Assembly: GCA_934654835.1 (NCBI GenBank)
Contig: CAKUGY010000002.1
Span: forward strand, 124,001-188,000
Source of the DNA: an uncultured Collinsella sp.
GTDB taxonomy: Bacteria; Actinomycetota; Coriobacteriia; Coriobacteriales; Coriobacteriaceae
DNA: 64,000 nt
Reading direction: 5' to 3'
In this document: piece by piece, positions 16,509 to 24,928 of the stretch
How the letters are laid out: each line of letters starts with the position of its first letter
Position numbering within the stretch: position 1 is the stretch's first letter
The notes under the pieces: generated by a model
What the model was told of the DNA's origin: nothing
The model's input: the letters and a program-made list of their open reading frames with translations, nothing else
Database searches by the model: none
Translations under genes and position numbers: made by a program

Positions 16509-17561
16509 TTAGTGCCTCATAAAGTGATACTCGATCACATTGCTGTAGGGGTGACCCGGGCCCACGATGCCCTGGGGGAACAGCACGTGGTGCGGCGTAT
16601 CGGGATACATCTCGGCCTCGAGGGCAAAGCCGGCGCCCCAGCCATAGTTGGCGTCGTCCTTGGCGTGCTCGTCGCCCAGCCAGTTGCCGGTGTAGAGCTG
16701 CACGCCCGGCGCGGTGGTGTAGTAATCCATTTCGCGGCCGGTCCACATCTCCTCAACATGCAGGGCGCGGCGAAGGTTGCGGCCGTACTGATAGCCGCCG
16801 ATGCACAGGCAGTGGTCGTAGCCACGGGCCTGCTTAATCTGCGGATCGTCGGCTTCCATACCGGGTGCGACGGGACGCAGCTCACGGAAGTCAAACGGCG
16901 TGCCCTCGACCGGAGCGATCTCGCCAGTGGGGATGTTCTGGTCGTCGATGGGCAGGTAGTGAGCAGCGTTGGCAACAAAGAAGTGCTCGCAGTCCATGCC
17001 GGCATTATGGCCGGCAAGGTTAAAGTACGTGTGGTTGGTCATGGACACGTAGGTGGCGCGGTCGCTCTCGCAGCTGTACTCGATACGGAAGCGGCCCGTC
17101 GGCGTCACGGTAAACACGGCCGTAAACGTGCGGTTGCCGGGAAGTCCCAGCTCGCCGTCCTCAAGCGAAGTGGTCATGCGCACGGCATTGTGGGCCTCAT
17201 CGAGCTCAACGTCCCACACGCGCTTGTGCAGGCCATGCTCAAGGTCGCTGTGCAGGTTGTTGGTGCCCTCGTTGGCCGGCATGTGCCAGTCCGTGCCATC
17301 GATGGTGATCGTGGCGCCTGCGGTGCGGTTGGCCACGGGGCCGATGGTCGCGCCAAAGCAGGCGGGGTTGTCAAAGTAATCCTCGAGCTTATCGAAACCC
17401 AGCACCACATCGCGTACGTTGCCGGGGATGTCGGGTACGTCAATGCCCAGAACGGTGGCGCCGTAGTCCATAATGCGAACGCAGATCTCGGGCCCGTTGA
17501 GGGTGTAGCGATGAACGGGGGTACCGCACGGCGCGGTGCCGAAAAGCTCGGAAGTGATCAT
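16509..17561 (-). CDS. galM: Aldose 1-epimerase (galactose mutarotase)
   Basis: 350 aa. Contains the mutarotase signature segments: LGFDKLEDY, FGATIGPVANR, NNLHSDLEHG (catalytic-His region), VSMTNHTYFNLAGHN with the second active-site His, and a late Glu region. It interconverts alpha and beta forms of galactose or glucose before GalK. ATG 17561 is chosen because TAGGAAC lies six bases upstream; earlier in-frame residues lack homology. It is divergent from a DeoR-type regulator, which may control it. Confidence 0.93.
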   Translation of the reverse strand: MITSELFGTAPCGTPVHRYTLNGPEICVRIMDYGATVLGIDVPDIPGNVRDVVLGFDKLEDYFDNPACFGATIGPVANRTAGATITIDGTDWHMPANEGTNNLHSDLEHGLHKRVWDVELDEAHNAVRMTTSLEDGELGLPGNRTFTAVFTVTPTGRFRIEYSCESDRATYVSMTNHTYFNLAGHNAGMDCEHFFVANAAHYLPIDDQNIPTGEIAPVEGTPFDFRELRPVAPGMEADDPQIKQARGYDHCLCIGGYQYGRNLRRALHVEEMWTGREMDYYTTAPGVQLYTGNWLGDEHAKDDANYGWGAGFALEAEMYPDTPHHVLFPQGIVGPGHPYSNVIEYHFMRH

Positions 17562-17766
17562 TTGGTTCCTAACATCGAGGTATTTCGGACAAACTGTAGC
17601 GCGAACAGGCGAGATTATCACTACACCCCACTAAAGCAGGGGGTATTTTTCTTAAAAAAAGTAATGAAGGCGCAGTTGAAGCGTTCATTTTTGGTCCGCG
17701 CGAGTCTGATACAATTTGTTCGTTACTGTTTGAATTGATGTATGCGTGGAACAGCGAGGACTCATC

Positions 17767-18531
17767 GTGATTAAGGCAGAGCGACAGGATAGGGTTCGTC
17801 AGTTGCTCGAGGAGCAGGGAACGGTCTCGGTTAAAGAGATTTCTGATGCATTAGGTGTCTCGGACATGACGATCCGCCGCGACCTTGAGGAACTTGCGAG
17901 CCTGGGCGAGATTGAGCGTGTGCACGGTGGAGCTCGCAGTGCACAGGGTCGCCCCCATGCCATGCTGCGCCATGAGTACTCGCACAGCGAAAAGCGCACC
18001 AAGCATGCTGAGGAAAAGCTGCAGATCGCGCGCCGTGCCGTGGAGCTTATCGAGGAGGGCTCGACTATCTTCTTGGGTACGGGCACCACGGTTGAACAGA
18101 TGGCCTCGATGCTGCCGGCGTTTCGCCTGCGCATCGTGACCAACTCGCTTTCGGTGTTCAACCTGCTCGAGGAGCGCGAGGACTGCGACTTGTGCCTGGT
18201 GGGTGGCATGTACCGCCGCCGCACTGCCGCCTTTGTGGGCCCCACGGCCGAGGACACCCTGCGCGCACTGGGGATCGACGCCGCCTTTATCGGCGCGAAC
18301 GGCATTTTGGATGGCGACGTATCCACATCCAACATGGACGAGGGCCGCATCCAGCAGCTCGCCTTTAGCAAGGCCGATTCGCGCTACCTCATCGCCGACT
18401 CCAGCAAGATCGGCAAGCGCGACTTCTACACCTTCTGCCGCCTGGACAGTCTGGACGCCGTGGTATGCGAGCCGAGTATCTCGGCAGAAGACCGCGCCGC
18501 CATCGAGGAGCACACGCAGGTCATTTGCTAA
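17767..18531 (+). CDS. DeoR/GlpR family transcriptional regulator
   Basis: 254 aa from GTG 17767 (in-frame GTG 17746 is possible; GAGGAC precedes the chosen start). N-terminal DeoR helix-turn-helix (RVRQLLEEQGTVSVKEISDALGVSDMTIRRDLEELASLGEIERVHGGA) and a C-terminal DeoRC sugar-phosphate sensor domain (IFLGTGTTVEQMASML, the G-D-V-S-T-S-N segment, KADSRYLIADSSKIGKRDFY). Such repressors respond to sugar phosphates. Its divergent placement to galM suggests that promoter as a target; this is inference. Confidence 0.9.
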   Translation: MIKAERQDRVRQLLEEQGTVSVKEISDALGVSDMTIRRDLEELASLGEIERVHGGARSAQGRPHAMLRHEYSHSEKRTKHAEEKLQIARRAVELIEEGSTIFLGTGTTVEQMASMLPAFRLRIVTNSLSVFNLLEEREDCDLCLVGGMYRRRTAAFVGPTAEDTLRALGIDAAFIGANGILDGDVSTSNMDEGRIQQLAFSKADSRYLIADSSKIGKRDFYTFCRLDSLDAVVCEPSISAEDRAAIEEHTQVIC

Positions 18532-18587
18532 CTAGCGAAGCAGGCGATAATTCCGGCATCCCTGCTGGGGCTGGGGATTACCGGGGC

Positions 18588-18706
18588 ATATTGACACGCA
18601 AAATGACACGTAAAACTAAAAACGCCATTTGCGCGTCAAAAAAATGACACGTAAAAATTTGCGCGTCATTTTGCGCGTCAACGTGACACGAAATGACGCG
18701 CAAATG
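18588..18706. repeat. Cluster of TGACRCG iterons in both orientations
   Basis: Between the DeoR gene and the convergent fic gene, the 8-mer TGACACG or TGACGCG followed by CAAA/TAAA occurs about seven times in 120 bp, on both strands (for example TGACACGCAAAATG at 18594 and TTTGCGCGTCA near 18636, 18658 and 18670). Adjacent inverted copies can form hairpins. It may act as a two-way terminator or a protein-binding array. Confidence 0.5.
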
Positions 18707-18744
18707 TACGCGGATAGCAAGAACGGGGTCATTCCGAGAAATGG

Positions 18745-19977
18745 CTAGATTCCGTATTTTGCCCTGATGTCCCTTGAGAATGAATCGTAGTCTTCGTAGA
18801 GTCCCTCGCTGCATTCATCCTCGGCTCGGTTCATGCGCTCAAGGATCTTATTCTTTGGGGATTCTTTTGTAATTGCCTGCTCGCCATCGGGTGTTGTGGA
18901 TTGCATGAATAATTCCAGAGCGTGGGCGTCTTTGAGTATGTAGCCCGTTGAACGACCTGCCCCTGTTTTTTCGATTGCACCGCAACTAACAAGCTGGCTG
19001 AGGGTCCGTTTTATCGTCACTTCGCTGATATCCGGGCTGTTGGACTGGATGTCGGATTTCTTTATGACGCCGGGCCTCTGTTGAAATAGAACGGCGATTC
19101 GATTTTGCTTCGACACGGGGCGGACACTGGATCTTACCAAGGTGCGCTCCTCGAGCTGTCGGTAGGCGGCCAAAGTGGTTCCGAGCATGAAACGGATAAA
19201 GGGTGCCTCCGTGTTTTGATTTTCATTCCATCCGGTGGAGCTAGCAGCGAGTGCGTTGTAATAAAGCGCCTTGTTGTCCTCGATGAGTCGTTCGATGCTG
19301 ATATAACGCGCAACGTCGTATCCAGTCTTTTCGAGCAGCAGCGTTGTGAGGAGTCGACTCATCCTGCCATTGCCATCGTTGAAGGGATGAATGCTGACAA
19401 AATCGAAGATGAAGCGGAATGATATAAGGAGAGGGTCGCAGACTTGGCGAGATAAAGCATCGTTGAGAGATTTACAAGCTTCTTCGATAAGCCCCGGGGT
19501 TGCTAGGGCCGAAGGGGGCCTAAAGCGCACATATCGATTGCCCTGATCGTCGATGGAGACGATTTCGTTATCGCTATCTTTCCAATGGCCCCCATATGAG
19601 ATGGCTGTATGTGCCATGAGGTCACGATGTAGCTGCAGAATGACCGACGGCGTGATGGGGATGGAATCGTGGTGCTCGTGAATAAGCGATAGCACGTCTC
19701 GGTACCCAGCAATCTCTTCCTCTGCGCGGGAGCTTGGTTTGGTGGAATACGCCATGATCGCTTTGAGTCTTTTTTGCGTGGTAACGATTCCCTCAAGTCC
19801 GTTGGAGGATTGGGTGCTTTGGATCTTGGCCTCCTCCATAAGGGATGATAGAAGCTCGGGTTTGACTTGGCTCAGAACAAGCTGCCTGCCTTTGTATTCT
19901 CGTATTGAGAGAAGGAGGTTAGTGATCGGAGTTGCTTCGAGTTCCGCTGGAACTGTGGCGTAATCGAACTGGCGCAT
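18745..19977 (-). CDS. Fic family protein with winged-helix C-terminus
   Basis: 410 aa. The Fic core motif HPFNDGNGRMSR lies at residues 197-208, fitting AMP transfer from ATP to a target hydroxyl. The N-terminal Fic_N region carries SNGLEG (58-63), matching the inhibitory (S/T)xxxE(G/N) helix of self-inhibited Fic enzymes. The last ~120 residues contain a winged helix (IAVLFQQRPGVIKKSDIQ...VTIKRTLSQLVSCGAI), so it may bind DNA and regulate itself. GAAAGGAACCTC precedes ATG. Its promoter lies in a large palindrome. Confidence 0.92.
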   Translation of the reverse strand: MRQFDYATVPAELEATPITNLLLSIREYKGRQLVLSQVKPELLSSLMEEAKIQSTQSSNGLEGIVTTQKRLKAIMAYSTKPSSRAEEEIAGYRDVLSLIHEHHDSIPITPSVILQLHRDLMAHTAISYGGHWKDSDNEIVSIDDQGNRYVRFRPPSALATPGLIEEACKSLNDALSRQVCDPLLISFRFIFDFVSIHPFNDGNGRMSRLLTTLLLEKTGYDVARYISIERLIEDNKALYYNALAASSTGWNENQNTEAPFIRFMLGTTLAAYRQLEERTLVRSSVRPVSKQNRIAVLFQQRPGVIKKSDIQSNSPDISEVTIKRTLSQLVSCGAIEKTGAGRSTGYILKDAHALELFMQSTTPDGEQAITKESPKNKILERMNRAEDECSEGLYEDYDSFSRDIRAKYGI

Positions 19978-19985
19978 GAGGTTCC

Positions 19986-20060
19986 TTTCGGTATCACGAA
20001 CATACTTTCGGTATCATATTACCATGAAATGATACCGAAAGTATGTTCGTGATACCGAAA
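19986..20060. promoter_or_regulatory. Perfect 32-bp inverted repeat at the fic promoter
   Basis: 19986-20017 and 20029-20060 are perfect 32-base inverted repeats around an 11-base centre. Each arm holds two direct copies of TTTCGGTATCA, spaced 20 bp, so four sites face one another. On the minus strand the centre reads TGGTAATAT, an extended -10 hexamer for fic. A dimeric repressor, perhaps the Fic protein's own winged helix, could bind on both sides of the -10. Confidence 0.7.
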
Positions 20061-20119
20061 ACAAGGATAGAAGTGCGCACCATGGCTGCTTGGAAAGAGC
20101 GGGTTCCGCCATCTGATTG

Positions 20120-20254
20120 TCTCAATCTGTAACAGGTAGGAACGAGAAACTCGGCTACGTGTTACAGGTTGAGATTTTACGGAGCGGCCCATTCGTTTGT
20201 CTTGATCTGTAACAGTTAGGACCGAAAAACCCTGTCAGATGTTACAGATCGAGA
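20120..20254. repeat. Two copies of a 55-bp hairpin repeat on an 80-bp period
   Basis: Units 20120-20174 and 20200-20254 each start TCTCAATCTGTAACA or TCTTGATCTGTAACA and end in the near-complement TGTTACAG(A/G)TYGAGA, with 25 variable bases between. The 25-bp spacer is related to spacers in the larger array at 24.9 kb. They lie upstream of fic and just beyond the terminator of the first lacG. Confidence 0.8.
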
Positions 20255-20280
20255 TAAACATGCGGATCCCGCCCGAGCGA

Positions 20281-20326
20281 AAACAAAAAGGCCGCATGCG
20301 ATCCCGTGGGGGATTCGCATGCGGCC
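20281..20326 (-). terminator. Terminator of the first lacE-lacG operon
   Basis: On the minus strand GGCCGCATGCGA pairs with TCGCATGCGGCC (20290-20301 with 20315-20326), then TTTTTGTTTTC. Confidence 0.9.
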
Positions 20327-20348
20327 GACAAGGGGTATGTGGCTGAAA

Positions 20349-21770
20349 CTAGGCCATGAGCAGGCCGGTCTCCGCGACGTTCTTGTACCAGTACGCGCTC
20401 GCCTTGGGATAGCGCTTCTGGGTCTCAAAGTCGATGTAGAACAGGCCGTAACGCTTGTTATAGCCGTTGGTCCAGGAGAACTGGTCCTGCAGCGACCACA
20501 CAAAGTAACCGTCGACGTTTACGCCGCCGTCGATTGCCTTGAGGATCCACGCGAGATGCTGGCGCATATAGTCGATGCGAGGGGCATCGTCGATAAAGCC
20601 GTCCTCAAAGTCGTCCTTATAGCCCATGCCGTTCTCGGTGATGTAGATCTTCTTGTAGTTGGGGTAATCGTTCTTAATGCGCAGCAGCAGGTCGTAGAGG
20701 CCCTCGGGATAGATGATCCAGTCCCAATCGGTGGTGGGTACGCCTTCACGCACGCATGACTCGCCCACGCCCTTGAGGAACCAGCGCGAGGAGCCCTTGT
20801 CGCCGGTGCCATTGTGGTTGATGTCGTTTTCGCCCTCGGCGGCACGCAGGAACTGGCACTTGTAGGTGTTGACGCCCAGGCAATCGTTGTAGGGGAGCGC
20901 GGCGGTCAGCGCGGCGATGTCCTCGTCGCGGACGTCGAGCTCGCCGCCGGCGATATGGGCCAGCTTGGTCGCAGCCTCCATGGTGTCGGCTGCATAGTGG
21001 CCGCGGAAGGTGGCGTCGAGTACCCAGCGGTTGTTGATGACGTCGGCCATGCGAGCTGCCTCGCAGTCGGCGGCGTTGTTGGGGTCGAGGGGATACTTGG
21101 GCTCCAGGTTCTGGACAATGCCGATCTCGCCCTCAAAGCCGCCCTCGTGGAAGGCGACGACAGCCTTGGCGTGGGCCACCATCATGTTGTGCATGAGCTG
21201 GAAGGCCTTGTCCAGGCGATACTTCTCGCCGTGCGGCCAGTTGCCGACGATAAAGCTGCCCTCGGCGGTCGCGGGAATCTCGTTAAAGGTAAACCAGTGC
21301 TTGACCTCGGTGAACTCGGCAAAGCAGAACTTGGCGTACTCGACGAAGGCATCGATGGTCGTGCGCGTCAAGAAGCCCTCGCCGCCGTCCTGGTAGAAGG
21401 CCTCGGGCGTATCGAAGTGGTCGAGCGTGACATAGGGGATAACGCCAGCTTTGTTGCAGGTGGCAAAAAGCTCGTGATAGAAGGCGACGCCCTCGGGGTT
21501 AATCTCACCGGTGCCGTTGGGGAAGATACGGCTCCAAGCGATGGAGACGCGAATACCGTTGATGCCGAAGCGCTGGCACAAGTCGATATCGACCGGATAT
21601 TTGTTGTAGAAGTCGCTTGCGGGATCGGGGGAGAAGCGACCCTGAGCAGCCAGGAAATCGTCCCAGGGCACTTTGCCCTTGCCGTGCGTACGGGTCTCGC
21701 CTTCAACCTGGTAAGCGGCGGTGGCGCCGCCAAACACAAAGCCGTCGGGGAACTGCATGGGATTGGTCAT
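20349..21770 (-). CDS. lacG: 6-phospho-beta-galactosidase (GH1)
   Basis: 473 aa, close in length and sequence pattern to LacG. It has ATAAYQVEGETRTHGKGK near the start, acid/base Glu164 in TFNEI, nucleophile Glu379 in YITENG, and the phosphate-binding motif SWTNGYNKRYG (Ser432, Lys439, Tyr441). It hydrolyses lactose-6-phosphate to Gal-6-P and glucose in the cytoplasm. Second gene of a minus-strand operon after lacE; an intercistronic hairpin separates them. A paralogue lies at 25.4 kb. A wider phospho-beta-glycoside range is possible. Confidence 0.9.
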   Translation of the reverse strand: MTNPMQFPDGFVFGGATAAYQVEGETRTHGKGKVPWDDFLAAQGRFSPDPASDFYNKYPVDIDLCQRFGINGIRVSIAWSRIFPNGTGEINPEGVAFYHELFATCNKAGVIPYVTLDHFDTPEAFYQDGGEGFLTRTTIDAFVEYAKFCFAEFTEVKHWFTFNEIPATAEGSFIVGNWPHGEKYRLDKAFQLMHNMMVAHAKAVVAFHEGGFEGEIGIVQNLEPKYPLDPNNAADCEAARMADVINNRWVLDATFRGHYAADTMEAATKLAHIAGGELDVRDEDIAALTAALPYNDCLGVNTYKCQFLRAAEGENDINHNGTGDKGSSRWFLKGVGESCVREGVPTTDWDWIIYPEGLYDLLLRIKNDYPNYKKIYITENGMGYKDDFEDGFIDDAPRIDYMRQHLAWILKAIDGGVNVDGYFVWSLQDQFSWTNGYNKRYGLFYIDFETQKRYPKASAYWYKNVAETGLLMA

Positions 21771-21804
21771 GAGTCATCCTTTCTGTGGGATACGAATAGG
21801 GAGA

Positions 21805-21831
21805 GGTGCCCGAACTGGGGATCCGGGCACC
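21805..21831 (-). other. Intercistronic hairpin between lacE and lacG (copy 1)
   Basis: GGTGCCCG (21805-21812) pairs with CGGGCACC (21824-21831). No T tract follows, so it more likely stabilises or punctuates the mRNA. The second lacE-lacG operon also has a hairpin at the same place. Confidence 0.5.
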
Positions 21832-21845
21832 AACAGAGGGAGGAA

Positions 21846-23624
21846 CTAGTCGAGGTTCTCGCGGAGCCACTTGATGGCGCCAGCGGGGTCGCGAGTAAGG
21901 TCGATATATTCCTTACCGCGGGGAGCGAGCAGCTTAATGCCCAGACGATCGGTGTCGGCCTTCATGTCGTTGTAGTAGCTACGAACCTGCGGGGCGAGCA
22001 CGATGACGTCGTACTGATCCATGATGGCGGTGTGCTGGCCATAGGCACCTGCGGAGGAAGCGATGTTCTCTCCGGTCTGTGCGGCACCTTCCTTGATGGC
22101 GTTGGCGAGCATGGCAGAGGTGCCGGCGCCGGCGCACAGGACGAGGACCTTCAGGCCATCGACATCCTTCTTGGCGGATGCATCGGCAGCGGGCTCGGGC
22201 TGATCGGCGACAGGCTTGCTGTCGACGGCAGCGGCGGTCGGCTCGACGGAAGCGGTGGCCTGCTCGACAGCGGGTGCAGAGGAGTTGGCGGCGATGGCAG
22301 CGGCGCCATCGGACTCGAGACCCAGCTCGGCGGCGCGCTCGGCCTCCTGGTCGCAGAGCAGCTTATCGTACGCCTTCAAGAACGGCAGGTAGATGATGGC
22401 GTCCAGCAAGATGATGATCGCGACAAATACCAGGGCGATAAGCTGGAAGTTCGTGGTGATGAAGATGCCGATGGGGGCAGGGGTAGCCCAAGGCACCACG
22501 AAGGAGAAGCCGTTCATGCCCACGTTATCGATAAAGAACTTGGCAACACTCACGTTGACGCAGCCGGCGGCAACAAAGGGGATGAGCATGTAGGGGTTAA
22601 GGATCATCGGCGCGCCAAAGAGCAGCGGCTCGTTGACAGCAAAGGCAACAGGAACAATCGAGGCCTTACCGACGGCTTTGAGCTGCTTGGACTTCATAAA
22701 GAGAATCAGCAGAAGCGGCACGATGAACGTGGCGCCGGTGCCGCCGAACTCACCCACGAGTGACATGTTAAAGGTGAGGGAGTGGGCGGGGTGGCCGCCT
22801 GCCAGCAGAACCTGCAGGTTCTCGGCCTGGTTGGCAAGGCGGATAGGGTCGATGCCCGGCTGGACGATCGAGGGGCCGTGGACGCCGATGAACCAGAAGA
22901 ACGCGGTGGCTGCCTGGATAAGGATAAGGCCAGGATAGGTTTCTGCAGCGGTAAAGAGCGGGGAGAGCAGTTTGATAAGCAGCTCGGAGAACGGAACGCC
23001 CATGAGGTTGCGCACAACCACATCGATGATGCCGCAGATGATGACAGCACCGCCGAAGGGGATGATGTCGCGGAAGTTCTGAGCGATAGCGCCCGGGACC
23101 TCCTTGGGCAGCTTAATGGTCAGATCGCGCGAGACGCAGAATTTATAGACCCACACGGTAATGAACGCGGCGATATAGGCCGAGAACAGACCGCGCGTAC
23201 CCATGCTGGTGCAGTCGAAGACCGAAAGCTCGGAGCCGTTGAACTTGGTGGTGAACTGCGTAACGGCGAGCAAAAGCATGCTGCACTGGGCGGCCACCAT
23301 GGTGGAGCCGTCGTTGAGCACCTTGCCGGCGGGCATGCGACGGTTCATGGATGCCGTGAAGTTCTTGGCGGTGGTGCCGGCAACCATGATGCCCATGACG
23401 CCCATGGTGAAGTTGTACAGCTTATTGCACCAGTCGATGAGCGGTTGGGGCAACGTGATGCCGACCACGCCGGGAAGCGTGGCGATCAGCAGGAAGATCG
23501 AGGAGGTGAGGACGATGGGCATGCACCCGAGGAATCCGTCCTTGATGGCCTGGAGGTAGATGTTCCTCGAGATCTTCTCGAAGAACGGCTGATGCTTCTC
23601 GAGCATCTTTACGATGGCGTCCAT
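21846..23624 (-). CDS. lacE: PTS lactose-family EIICB permease
   Basis: 592 aa. Residues ~1-430 form the lactose/cellobiose IIC membrane domain (starts with FFEKISRNIYLQAIKDGFLG; later GGHPAHSLTFNMSLVGEFGGTGAT). An Ala/Glu/Pro-rich linker follows, then a IIB domain with VLVLCAGAGTSAML, in which Cys497 takes the phosphate. It imports and phosphorylates lactose or a similar beta-galactoside. It needs a free IIA, and the only lactose-type IIA here is at 30.3 kb. AGGAGCTCC before ATG sets the start. First gene of the operon with lacG, divergent from a LacI regulator. Confidence 0.92.
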   Translation of the reverse strand: MDAIVKMLEKHQPFFEKISRNIYLQAIKDGFLGCMPIVLTSSIFLLIATLPGVVGITLPQPLIDWCNKLYNFTMGVMGIMVAGTTAKNFTASMNRRMPAGKVLNDGSTMVAAQCSMLLLAVTQFTTKFNGSELSVFDCTSMGTRGLFSAYIAAFITVWVYKFCVSRDLTIKLPKEVPGAIAQNFRDIIPFGGAVIICGIIDVVVRNLMGVPFSELLIKLLSPLFTAAETYPGLILIQAATAFFWFIGVHGPSIVQPGIDPIRLANQAENLQVLLAGGHPAHSLTFNMSLVGEFGGTGATFIVPLLLILFMKSKQLKAVGKASIVPVAFAVNEPLLFGAPMILNPYMLIPFVAAGCVNVSVAKFFIDNVGMNGFSFVVPWATPAPIGIFITTNFQLIALVFVAIIILLDAIIYLPFLKAYDKLLCDQEAERAAELGLESDGAAAIAANSSAPAVEQATASVEPTAAAVDSKPVADQPEPAADASAKKDVDGLKVLVLCAGAGTSAMLANAIKEGAAQTGENIASSAGAYGQHTAIMDQYDVIVLAPQVRSYYNDMKADTDRLGIKLLAPRGKEYIDLTRDPAGAIKWLRENLD

Positions 23625-23725
23625 GGAGCTCCTTTGCTACTTGATGCGCGATGCATGTGGATGGAACTGGTCGTCGATGGATGGTCAGGACTGCCCGGAA
23701 GCCTTCCTGCTTAAGGAAGGCATTG

Positions 23726-23763
23726 CGAAATGACAACGTTGTCATTTCGTTAATGACAACGTA
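23726..23763. promoter_or_regulatory. LacI-type operator for the first lacEG operon
   Basis: A perfect 24-bp palindrome (23726-23749) centres on TGACAACGTTGTCA, a classic LacI-family operator with a central CG. A second half-like copy, TGACAACGTA, lies at 23754-23763. Both sit between lacE and the divergent LacI gene at 23900. Confidence 0.8.
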
Positions 23764-23815
23764 AGACATTTTTGGAAGAGCAACAAGGATATACGGGTGA
23801 GTGGTCGATATTGTC

Positions 23816-23826
23816 CGGTAAACGGT
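23816..23826. promoter_or_regulatory. Recurrent ACCGTTTAC motif upstream of the LacI regulator
   Basis: CGGTAAACGGT, in reverse ACCGTTTACCG, is a variant of the motif seen before several catabolic genes in this window. Confidence 0.35.
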
Positions 23827-23899
23827 TGATTTATCAGTCGGGCAGGTAGTGTATGCTAGAACGCAGAAAACGAACGATGCGGATGCGTCTGGAGCAGTA

Positions 23900-24910
23900 A
23901 TGGCAACGATGGACAAGAAAAATGTCTCAATGAACGATGTGGCAGTTGCCGCGGGCGTTTCTCTCAAGACGGTGTCGCGCGTGATCAACGAGCCTGATAG
24001 CGTGCGTGAGTCGACGCGCGATAGGGTCCATGCGGCCATGGAGGAGCTTGGGTTCCGGGCGAACTTTGCCGCGCGTTCACTCAAGTTGGGCCGTTACGGG
24101 TGCATCGGCGTGGTGATGTTCCACTTGTCGGGCGGCGCCGTGGACATGATCGACGGTATCGCCGATGCCGCCGAAGAGCGCGGTTTTGCGCTCACGATGA
24201 TCAAAAAGCGGGCAGGGGAGAAGATGACCCTTGCCGATGCGGCGCGCAGGATGTCGCAGCTGCCTGTCGACGGCATGATCTTCAACCTGCGTCAGATGGT
24301 CGACGACTTCGATACGTTTGAGGCGCCGAAGGATCTCAAGACCGTGATTATCACGCCCATGGAGCATCCCACCTGCTCTACCGTCAGTGACGACCAAGAG
24401 GGCGGCGCGCGTATGGCGTGCGAGTACTTTTTGAATCACGGGCACAAGAATGTGTACTTCGTTGCCGGTAAGGAAGAATCGCTGTCGAGTCAGTGCCGTA
24501 TGAAGGGCTGGCGCGCAGCGCTCGAGGCGCGTGGCATTGAGCCGCCTGAGCCTCTGCAAGGCGATTGGAATGCGGATAGTGGCTATGCCGCGGGCCTTGT
24601 GCTTGCCGATAAACCCGATTGCACGGCGGTCCTCGCCGCTAACGACTGCATGGCAAACGGCGTGATGATGGCTCTACGTGACAAAGGGCTCAGTGTGCCC
24701 GATGATGTGTCCGTGATCGGCTTCGACGACGAGCTCTATAAGACGATTCCCAATTCGATTTTGACGTCGGTGAAGTTCCGCCACCGTGAGTTGGGCATCC
24801 GTGCGCTTAACGAGGTCGTCGCAGGTCTGGAAGCCCCGAGTTCCAGAAGCCGTACGCTCGTCTCCGGCGTGCTGGTCGAGCGCTCCAGCGTAAGGGACCT
24901 GCGGGCGTAG
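23900..24910 (+). CDS. LacI family transcriptional regulator (first lac operon)
   Basis: 336 aa. N-terminal LacI helix-turn-helix and hinge (VSMNDVAVAAGVSLKTVSRVINEPDSVRESTRDRVHAAMEELGFRANFAARSLK) followed by a periplasmic-binding-protein-like effector domain, including AVLAANDCMANGVMMALRDKGLSVPDDVSVIGFDDE. GGAGCAGT before ATG 23900 supports the start. Divergent from lacE-lacG with a 24-bp palindromic operator between them, so it most likely represses that operon and itself. Confidence 0.92.
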   Translation: MATMDKKNVSMNDVAVAAGVSLKTVSRVINEPDSVRESTRDRVHAAMEELGFRANFAARSLKLGRYGCIGVVMFHLSGGAVDMIDGIADAAEERGFALTMIKKRAGEKMTLADAARRMSQLPVDGMIFNLRQMVDDFDTFEAPKDLKTVIITPMEHPTCSTVSDDQEGGARMACEYFLNHGHKNVYFVAGKEESLSSQCRMKGWRAALEARGIEPPEPLQGDWNADSGYAAGLVLADKPDCTAVLAANDCMANGVMMALRDKGLSVPDDVSVIGFDDELYKTIPNSILTSVKFRHRELGIRALNEVVAGLEAPSSRSRTLVSGVLVERSSVRDLRA

Positions 24911-24928
24911 GCCTGCTCGGTCCGTTCA

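Noticed and set aside
16419..17738. 439-aa plus-strand open frame opposite galM
   Set aside because: galM has complete mutarotase motifs on the minus strand and a proper terminator; the antisense frame has no recognisable domain.
20814..22763. 649-aa plus-strand open frame opposite lacG and lacE
   Set aside because: Both minus-strand genes have intact catalytic motifs; the antisense product is low-complexity Gly/Val/Leu/Asp sequence.
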